Positions 1 to 5,667 of a DNA stretch of 8,952 nucleotides are shown piece by piece. The position numbers and the translations under genes are program-made. The stretch is from Bifidobacteriaceae bacterium (GTDB lineage: Bacteria > Actinomycetota > Actinomycetes > Actinomycetales > WQXJ01). The stretch is from NCBI GenBank assembly GCA_031265345.1, contig JAISCU010000143.1, positions 1-8,952 on the forward strand, written 5' to 3'. Under the pieces are notes generated by a model. That model was given only the letters and a program-made list of their open reading frames with translations. It made no database searches and had not been told where the DNA came from. Position 1 is the stretch's first letter. Every line of letters begins with the position of its first letter.

Positions 1-2407
1 CCACGGTGATCTGCGAACCTAGCAGACTGTGGACACGCCCCACGATCAGCCCCGTCACCAGCGAGACCATCAACGCGATGACCGTGGTCAAGCCCGCCTC
101 GAGCCACGCCCACTCGAGCGCCTGGCCCCACGGCGCCGGTCCTGGCGCCCAGTCCGCGAAATGCCTCAGCACCATCAGGCCGACCAGATATCCCAGCGCC
201 GCGCCGACGCGCAGTGGCACAGTCAATTGGCACCACTTCTTGATTCGCCGACGGTCGGCGCCGCGCAGCCTCTCGCGGAGGGCATCCTCCGCCTGGCGCC
301 CCTCGGCCTGGGCTTGTGGCAGAGTCAGAGCCGCGACCAGGAACAGCCCGACCTGGTCGGGGCGCGCAGCGAGCGTGTCACCAGCCGCCGAGCGCGCCCA
401 GTAGTCCGGCCTGATCCCAGAGTCTCGATAGCGCTTGAATCTCCATGATCGTGGAGCCCCGTCCCATTCCCGGTACTCCGCCGATGCCGTCCGCGCGGCT
501 TCCGCGATACCGACAGCACCCTCGATGGCGCGGGTGTCCGCCGATGAGGTCGTCAGAGCTTCGGCGAACGCCAGCGCCTCGAACGGTGAGCCGTCGCCCA
601 GCGTCCGGTCGCGGACGGAGGAATTGGCGCGGTCAAGGAGGCTGGCGGCTTCCTCGACCCAGGCCGCGATCCGGGCGTCGGCCTCGGCGAGCCGGTGGGA
701 GTCCGTCGCGACAGCCCAAGCCGTGAGAATCCTCTCTTGGCGCGCTTGGCGCAGCCAGGCCGTGGCCTCCCGGTCGCCGTCGCGGGCCGCCCGGACGCGC
801 GCCTCCAGGTTGGTCTCGGTCAAGGCGACGCCTCGGAAGACGGGCGCGGCCGACGGGTCGAGCATCCCCAAGAGCCGGACCAGTTTCGCGCCGCCAGTGC
901 CGCCGTAATCCAGCACCGCCAGGGCGTCCCTGCCTCGGGGCGAGCGCTCCAGCCAGTCGTGCAGTTCTTGCGGGACGCGTCCGGCCAGCAGGTCGGCCGC
1001 CTCCTCCCAGCGCTGCCCGAGCAACGCCGCCAGCTCCTCCGGGCCGCGGACGTTGGTGTCCAACGCCGTTAGCGGCCGAACACGGGTTGGTGCCTGGCAC
1101 CAACCCGTGTTCGGCGGCTCGTCCATGGACGGCGGTCCCCCGACGGGACCGGTCGGCTGCCCCGCCCGCGTCGGGGCGTCCGCTCGCCCGCGCAGCGGCG
1201 GGCTGTCACCCTCCAACCAGAGTCCCACCTCTTGCGCGCCCCACCGGGCGGCGGCATCGTACGTCAAGAGCCCATCCGCGAGGAGCCGCAGCCGGGCGGA
1301 ACTGATCGCCTCGGTGGAGTAGGCGCCACGCCCCGTCCGCAACCTGACCCACGGGTCCGGCGCCAGCGAGCCGTCGGTGCGGGCGAACAGGCTCCGGCCG
1401 GTGGCGAGCTCGTGGACAATCGCGCCCAAAGCCCACCAGTCCCCGGCCGGACCCACCTGACCCCAGCCCGCCTCCGGCGCCATGAACCCCCATGAGCCCG
1501 CCACGGTCCGGGGGCCGCCAGCGGGGTCCTGGACCCTCGCCAGGCCGAAGTCCGTCAGCACCAGATCCAACGGGTCCTCGCGCCGGACCAGGACGTTGTC
1601 CGGTTTGAGGTCGCGGTGGGCGATCCCCAGCGAATGCAGGAACCCGACCGCATCCCCTAGCTGACGGATCGCCTCGACGACCGCGGCTTCCGGCACGCCG
1701 CGACCCGCGCGACCCGCGTCGCCCCGGTCGCCTCCGTCGCCCCGATCGGCATCCGCGCGGTCGGCGTCGGCGTCACGGCCTCCGCCACCACGACCATCAT
1801 CGCTGCGACCACCAGCGCCGTTGTCGCCGCCACCGCCGTCGTCAGCATCGCCGCGACGGCCAGCGTGACGCGCCCGCCAGTCCGCCAGGGTGCCGAGCGG
1901 GCAATACTCCTGAACCTCCCAGGCCGGGCCGCCCGCGCCGGAACCGCCTTCACCGGGGCTCCCGGTCCCGGCTTCGAAACCGAACAGTTCGACCGTATGC
2001 GGGCGCGCGGCATCGGCATTGTCCGCCAACTTCGCGAGCGTGGCGGCGTCGAGGCCCGGGTGGGACGCCCGGTACACCTTCAACACCCGCTCGCGCCCGG
2101 AGGCCCGGTGCCGGATCAGCGCCAGGTCGGCTTCCGCGGACGGGCGGTCGAGGTCCCGCAGGTAATCGTAATCCGCCGCGACCGCACGGGGCAGCACCAG
2201 CCTGCGACCCGCCCTAAAGCCTTGGACGATGCCGCCGTCCCGGTCACCGCCCCCACTCCGGGTCGCGCCCTGGTCGTCCTCCCGCCGGGTCGCTCCCGGG
2301 CCGGATGAAGTCGGAACAGCCACCGATGCGGTTGGACCGGCCTCGGGTCGGGTCGCGCCAGACGGAGGCTCGCTCCGGGTGCGCCCCGTGGTGGTGGCGC
2401 CGGTCAT
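1..2407 (-). CDS. Kinase 3: membrane-anchored Hanks-type Ser/Thr kinase, C-terminus cut by window edge
   Basis: Third paralogue, open from the ATG at 2407 to the left edge with no stop (802 complete codons; about 250-290 residues missing if it matches its siblings). The tail (1-68) has one exact ATRRE (T40) and looser ATRPE, ATRSG and RTRSE versions. Kinase motifs: PSAEADL (89-95), K110 in VLKVYR, HRDLKPDN at 264-271 (D266), DFG at 286-288, GSWGFMAPE ending at 312, GDWWALG. A Gly/Asp/Arg-rich insertion (about 184-237) sits between the hinge segment and the helix before HRD, with no counterpart in the other two. The linker has NTGWCQAPTRV encoded by a perfect palindrome. The middle module (WEEAADLLAGR, YGGTGGAKLVR, PPVFRGVALT, ILTAWAVA) is closer to kinase 1 than to kinase 2. 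A short hydrophobic stretch (686-697) and two membrane helices (728-750, 771-791) are visible. The start overlaps kinase 2's stop (ATGA) and has AAGGAGG seven bases upstream. Confidence 0.9.
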   Translation of the reverse strand, partial: MTGATTTGRTRSEPPSGATRPEAGPTASVAVPTSSGPGATRREDDQGATRSGGGDRDGGIVQGFRAGRRLVLPRAVAADYDYLRDLDRPSAEADLALIRHRASGRERVLKVYRASHPGLDAATLAKLADNADAARPHTVELFGFEAGTGSPGEGGSGAGGPAWEVQEYCPLGTLADWRARHAGRRGDADDGGGGDNGAGGRSDDGRGGGGRDADADRADADRGDGGDRGDAGRAGRGVPEAAVVEAIRQLGDAVGFLHSLGIAHRDLKPDNVLVRREDPLDLVLTDFGLARVQDPAGGPRTVAGSWGFMAPEAGWGQVGPAGDWWALGAIVHELATGRSLFARTDGSLAPDPWVRLRTGRGAYSTEAISSARLRLLADGLLTYDAAARWGAQEVGLWLEGDSPPLRGRADAPTRAGQPTGPVGGPPSMDEPPNTGWCQAPTRVRPLTALDTNVRGPEELAALLGQRWEEAADLLAGRVPQELHDWLERSPRGRDALAVLDYGGTGGAKLVRLLGMLDPSAAPVFRGVALTETNLEARVRAARDGDREATAWLRQARQERILTAWAVATDSHRLAEADARIAAWVEEAASLLDRANSSVRDRTLGDGSPFEALAFAEALTTSSADTRAIEGAVGIAEAARTASAEYREWDGAPRSWRFKRYRDSGIRPDYWARSAAGDTLAARPDQVGLFLVAALTLPQAQAEGRQAEDALRERLRGADRRRIKKWCQLTVPLRVGAALGYLVGLMVLRHFADWAPGPAPWGQALEWAWLEAGLTTVIALMVSLVTGLIVGRVHSLLGSQITV
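1075..1115. repeat. Perfect 41-base palindrome in the kinase 3 linker
   Basis: Arms of 20 bases with no mismatch around one central T; the inner 17 bases of the left arm are GAACACGGGTTGGTGCC. It encodes PNTGWCQAPTRV between the kinase domain and the middle module. In mRNA it would form a very stable hairpin in mid-gene. There is no T tract, and the reading frame continues for more than 350 codons. Confidence 0.9.
1697..1858 (-). repeat. Gly/Asp/Arg-rich low-complexity insertion inside the kinase 3 catalytic domain
   Basis: Residues 184-237 are built almost only from G, D, R and A (GDADDGGGG, RDADADRADADRGD, GDRGDAGRAGRG). Counting from the Trp of GTL.DW to the aromatic residue of (Y/F)LHS gives 26 residues in kinases 1 and 2 but 79 in kinase 3, a 53-residue in-frame insertion. 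The HRDLKPDN that follows stays in frame with the start at 2407. Confidence 0.85.
2404..2407 (-). other. ATGA stop/start overlap, kinase 2 to kinase 3
   Basis: ATG of kinase 3 (2407-2405) and TGA of kinase 2 (2406-2404) overlap, the same arrangement as the other two junctions. Confidence 0.9.
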
Positions 2408-5400
2408 CGAGCGTCCTCCTTCTCATCGAAGAAGCTGTACGTGAAAGCCCACAGGGGCCCGAAAGCGAGCACCACGACAACGGTGCCCGGCAGAGTTCCG
2501 TCACGGAAAGGCGATCCCAGCGCGGCTATGACGAGTGCTGCGGCGAGGAGGCATGAGCCAGTGACGGCGAACCCCCGGGTCGCTGCCGAGAATTTGCGCT
2601 TGTCCCCAAAGTCGAAGCTGACAGCCCAGGCGGCCAACACCACGAGGCTCGCGACCATCGCGGGCGACCACCAGCCGCCGCCGGGCAAGTCCGCATGGAT
2701 GAGCGACCACTCGAACGGGTTCTGGGGGACGGGCGCGTCGGCTCCGGGAGCGCCCTGAGCCCAAGCGTTCAAGTGCTCGTGCAACGCGATCAGGGGTCCG
2801 AGCACGACCAACACCCAGAAGATGCCTTTCGCCTCCGAGTCGTTCCCGTGGGGGCCGGTCGCAGGGAACCTCTTCAGCACGAGCGTCACAACGCCGCCGG
2901 CCACGCCCGCCCCGGCGACCCACAGGGGCCACGCGCCGAACCCGTGCGGGGAATCCGCGAAGGGGGCCGCGCTGGCGTAGTCGGCCCACCAGCGCATGGA
3001 CGCCAACGCTGGCACGCCGCCCCAGACCGCGCCAGCCATCGCGAGCTGGGCGCCGATCCGGCTGTGCACGCGCCCCACGACGAAACCCGTCGCCAAGGAG
3101 GTCGCCAACGCGATGATCGTGGTGAGCCCCGCCTCGTCCCAGGCCCATCTGATCGACTGACCCCAGGTCACCGGCACCCAGCCCATGAGGCGGCACACCA
3201 ACACCAGGGCCACCAGGTAGGCCAACGCCACGCCGCAATGCAGCGGCAACGTCACCCGCCGCCACTGGCGCAGCCGTTCCCATTCCCGCAGCCTTCGCCG
3301 CCTCTCCGCGTGCCGCTCCCGGTGGGCCTGCGCGTTCGCGCGCTCCCTCAGCACACGCGCGCGCTGTTCCAACCATTGGCCGGTGACAGGCCCGAACACC
3401 AGGGCTGCGATCACGAGCAGGGAAGTCGTCCCGGCGGCGGCCTGTGCGGGTGTGGCCCCTGGGTCTCTGGCGCCCGCGTCCACCGTCCTCAGCTCGGCGG
3501 CCAGATCGCGTTTCCATCCCTCCCGGCCCGCATACGCCGCCGATGCCGCGCGCGCGGCCCCGACCGTCTCTCGCCAGGCCATCTGCGCCGGGTGGGAGCC
3601 GTCGCCGCCGCCCGCCGCAGCAGAAGCCTGGTGAGGCGGGGCCGCGGCAGCCGGGGCCGCCGCCGCAGCCGCAGCCGAGGCCGCCCGGAACATCAGCGCG
3701 ACCACAGGCGAGTCGTCCAGCCATAACGCTTCTTGGTGCGCGGGGGGCAGTAGCCGCGCGGCTCCGCGCTCGACTTCCACGCGCAGGGCCTCGAGCGTCC
3801 CGGCGGCCGCAGCGGCGGCGGTCGCGGGCGACCCACCTGCGGCGGTTCCACCGGTCTCGCCGGGCTCGGCGGTCGCGGGCGAAGGAACCGCCGCCTCCGC
3901 CCAGGCTCGCAGCGCGCCTTCCGATTGGGCCTTGACCAGCCATGACGCCGCGTCCGCATTGCCCTCCAAGGCTTTGCGCACGGCCTTGTTGAGGTTGGCG
4001 TCCGTCAAGGGCACGGCCCCGAAGACAGGCGGCGCAGTCGGGTCCAGGGCGGTTTGGAACCGCACCAGCTTCGCGCCCGCCTGCGACTCCGCCGCCAGTG
4101 CGTTCAGTGCGGCCCGGCCCCGACTCGTGCGTCCGAGCCAGGTCCTCAAGGCGTCACTGGGTCGGCCTTCCCGCAGGTCCGTCGTCGGCGTCCTGAGCGC
4201 GTCCCGGCTCTGGCCAGTGGCCTTCAACCAAGCCAAGAAGGCGTCACTGGGCGGCCCTTTCATGAAGTCGACCACGCGATCCGGTCGGCGTCTCGTCAGC
4301 GCCGCCAACTCCTCCGGTGTGCTGACGAGCGTGCCCCAAATCGGAAACGCGAGCGGGCCGGGCTCAGGGTCGCCGGGATGCGTGGCGGCAGCGCCGCCCT
4401 CGCCTGACCCGGCCGGAGGCGCCGGAACACCAGTCGGGGCCTGTCCCCAGCCCGTGTTCGTCGGCCCGTTTCCGGACATGAGCCCCTCGGGAGACGTGGT
4501 CTGCTGCTCCAGAGGCACGGCATCGTCCACCGGTCCGCGCACCGGCGGGCTCTCGCCGCGCAGCCACCGCCGAACCTCGTCCAGGCCCCACCTGTCGGCC
4601 GGGTCGTAGGTCAGCAGCCCGTCCGCCAACAGGCGCACCCGCCGGGACCTGATCGCTGCGGTGGAGTACGCGCCCCGGCCGGTGGCGAGCCGCACCTGCG
4701 GGTCCGGCGGCAAAGTGCCGTCCTCGCGGGAGAACAGGCCCTTCCCGGTCGCCAACTCGTAGACCATCGCACCGAGCGCCCACCAGTCGCCCGGCTGGCC
4801 AACCTCGCCCCAGCCCGCTTCCGGCGCCATGAACCCCCAGGAGCCCGCCACGGTGCGAGCCGCGAACTGATCCTCCTGGTAGGTCGCCAGCCCAAAATCC
4901 GTCAAGACCAGATCGAGCTTATCGCCGGGACCGGAGCCGTCCGAGCGGACCAGCACATTGTCCGGTTTCAGGTCGCGATGGACAATGCTCAGCGAGTGCA
5001 GATAGCCGACCGCCCCGGCCAACTGCCGCACCACCCTGGTCACACGTTTGACGTTGTCTCCAGTGGGATTCGAGCGGCGCCAATCCGTCAGCGTGCCGAA
5101 TCGGCAGTGCTCCTGGATCTCCCAGGCCGGACGCCCGTACCCACCGGGGTCGAAGGCGTGGATGCGCACCACATGTCGCCAGGACTTCTCGCCCCGCTCC
5201 ATCAGCGCCGCCAGGGTCGCGGCGTCGAGGCCCTTGTGGGAGGCCCGGTAGAGCTTCATGACCGCGTCGCGCCCGGTCTGCCGGTGCCGGATCAGAGCCA
5301 GGTCCGCCTCGGCCGAGGGGCGCCGCAGGTCCTCGACGTAGTCGTAGTCCGCCGCTATCTCGTCTGGCAGCACCAGCCGCCTGCCTGCGCCCGCACCAAA

Positions 5401-5667
5401 GCCCTGGACGATGCCGCCGCCCCCGTCCGCGTCTCCGGAACGGCCTTGTCCGGGTCCGGCTTCCCGCCTGGTCGCGCCCGGTCCGCCTTCGCGCCTCGTC
5501 GCACCGGCGCCGCCTTCCCGTCGGCCCGCGCCCGCTCCAGAGCCATGGACCGTGCCGCCGCCCCCGTCGATGCCCCCATCGATTCCCTCGGAGCGGCCCT
5601 CTCCGGGGCCGGCCTCTCGCCGAGTCGCGCCCGATCCGCCCTCCCGCCTGGTGGCGCCCGAGGTCAT
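2404..5667 (-). CDS. Kinase 2: membrane-anchored Hanks-type Ser/Thr protein kinase, 1087 aa
   Basis: Paralogue of kinase 1 with the same layout. Residues 1-97 are a Gly-rich tail holding four ATRRE motifs (T6, T15, T57, T66) in two duplicated cassettes. Kinase domain about 106-370: K138 in VMKLYR, HRDLKPDN at 230-237 (D232), DFG at 257-259, GSWGFMAPE ending at 283; PSAEADL (117-123) replaces the glycine loop. The linker has NTGWGQAPTGV, a decayed palindrome copy. The middle module (about 448-600) contains a 30-residue internal duplication, then an Ala-rich stretch (about 655-690). A hydrophobic segment (749-763), an Arg/Glu-rich probable helix (765-803) and about eight membrane helices (804-1080) follow, with PHGFGAWPLWVAGA at 907-920. 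The reading frame stays open to 6111, but the ATG at 5667 is chosen: it overlaps kinase 1's stop as ATGA and starts directly at the ATRRE tail shared with the paralogues. The Shine-Dalgarno sequence is weak, so translation probably relies on coupling. Confidence 0.92.
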   Translation of the reverse strand: MTSGATRREGGSGATRREAGPGEGRSEGIDGGIDGGGGTVHGSGAGAGRREGGAGATRREGGPGATRREAGPGQGRSGDADGGGGIVQGFGAGAGRRLVLPDEIAADYDYVEDLRRPSAEADLALIRHRQTGRDAVMKLYRASHKGLDAATLAALMERGEKSWRHVVRIHAFDPGGYGRPAWEIQEHCRFGTLTDWRRSNPTGDNVKRVTRVVRQLAGAVGYLHSLSIVHRDLKPDNVLVRSDGSGPGDKLDLVLTDFGLATYQEDQFAARTVAGSWGFMAPEAGWGEVGQPGDWWALGAMVYELATGKGLFSREDGTLPPDPQVRLATGRGAYSTAAIRSRRVRLLADGLLTYDPADRWGLDEVRRWLRGESPPVRGPVDDAVPLEQQTTSPEGLMSGNGPTNTGWGQAPTGVPAPPAGSGEGGAAATHPGDPEPGPLAFPIWGTLVSTPEELAALTRRRPDRVVDFMKGPPSDAFLAWLKATGQSRDALRTPTTDLREGRPSDALRTWLGRTSRGRAALNALAAESQAGAKLVRFQTALDPTAPPVFGAVPLTDANLNKAVRKALEGNADAASWLVKAQSEGALRAWAEAAVPSPATAEPGETGGTAAGGSPATAAAAAAGTLEALRVEVERGAARLLPPAHQEALWLDDSPVVALMFRAASAAAAAAAPAAAAPPHQASAAAGGGDGSHPAQMAWRETVGAARAASAAYAGREGWKRDLAAELRTVDAGARDPGATPAQAAAGTTSLLVIAALVFGPVTGQWLEQRARVLRERANAQAHRERHAERRRRLREWERLRQWRRVTLPLHCGVALAYLVALVLVCRLMGWVPVTWGQSIRWAWDEAGLTTIIALATSLATGFVVGRVHSRIGAQLAMAGAVWGGVPALASMRWWADYASAAPFADSPHGFGAWPLWVAGAGVAGGVVTLVLKRFPATGPHGNDSEAKGIFWVLVVLGPLIALHEHLNAWAQGAPGADAPVPQNPFEWSLIHADLPGGGWWSPAMVASLVVLAAWAVSFDFGDKRKFSAATRGFAVTGSCLLAAALVIAALGSPFRDGTLPGTVVVVLAFGPLWAFTYSFFDEKEDAR
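2415..2421 (-). promoter_or_regulatory. Strong ribosome binding site for kinase 3
   Basis: AAGGAGG on the minus strand, seven bases before the ATG at 2407, is a near-ideal Shine-Dalgarno sequence within the last codons of kinase 2 (it encodes part of ...EKEDAR). Kinase 3 could therefore be translated well independently of coupling. Confidence 0.8.
4090..4269 (-). repeat. 90-base (30-aa) tandem duplication in the kinase 2 middle module
   Basis: Residues 467-496 and 497-526 align as G.PSDA...WL..T..-.R.AL. The plus strand shows aaggcgtcactggg at both 4148-4161 and 4238-4251, 90 bases apart. Kinases 1 and 3 have only one such unit (LLAGR..Q.L..WLER...GRDA), so this is a duplication specific to kinase 2. 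Confidence 0.8.
4425..4459. repeat. Decayed palindrome copy in the kinase 2 linker
   Basis: 35 bases at the position matching 7451-7485 and 1078-1112, with the same ends (GAACAC...GTGTTC), but only 12 of 17 arm positions still pair. It encodes NTGWGQAPTGV. The shared length and peptide show common descent with the other two copies. Confidence 0.7.
5377..5661 (-). repeat. Duplicated ATRRE/GIVQG cassette in the kinase 2 tail
   Basis: Residues 3-50 and 54-97 of kinase 2 are two copies of one cassette: GATRREGG, GATRREAGPG.GRS, a Gly-rich spacer, G(T/I)V.G, then GAGAGRR. The second copy is four residues shorter and leads into the kinase domain through RRLVLP. The duplication doubles the number of ATRRE motifs. 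Confidence 0.8.
5664..5667 (-). other. ATGA stop/start overlap, kinase 1 to kinase 2
   Basis: ATG of kinase 2 (5667-5665) and TGA of kinase 1 (5666-5664) overlap. Because the Shine-Dalgarno signal here is poor, re-initiation by ribosomes ending kinase 1 is the likely way in. Confidence 0.9.

Noticed and set aside
1075..1115. Rho-independent terminator
   Set aside because: A strong hairpin, but mid-gene, with no T-rich tract on either strand and with long conserved coding sequence continuing downstream.
1..2407. Kinase 3 as a pseudogene, because no complete ORF spans the region
   Set aside because: Codon-by-codon reading from 2407 stays open to the edge, and HRDLKPDN, DFG and the membrane helices are all in the same frame; it is only cut by the window boundary.
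2501..3943. Minus-strand 480-codon frame inside kinase 2
   Set aside because: Overlaps the membrane module of kinase 2 in another frame; Arg/Gly-rich with no motif, whereas the kinase 2 frame is conserved in the paralogues.
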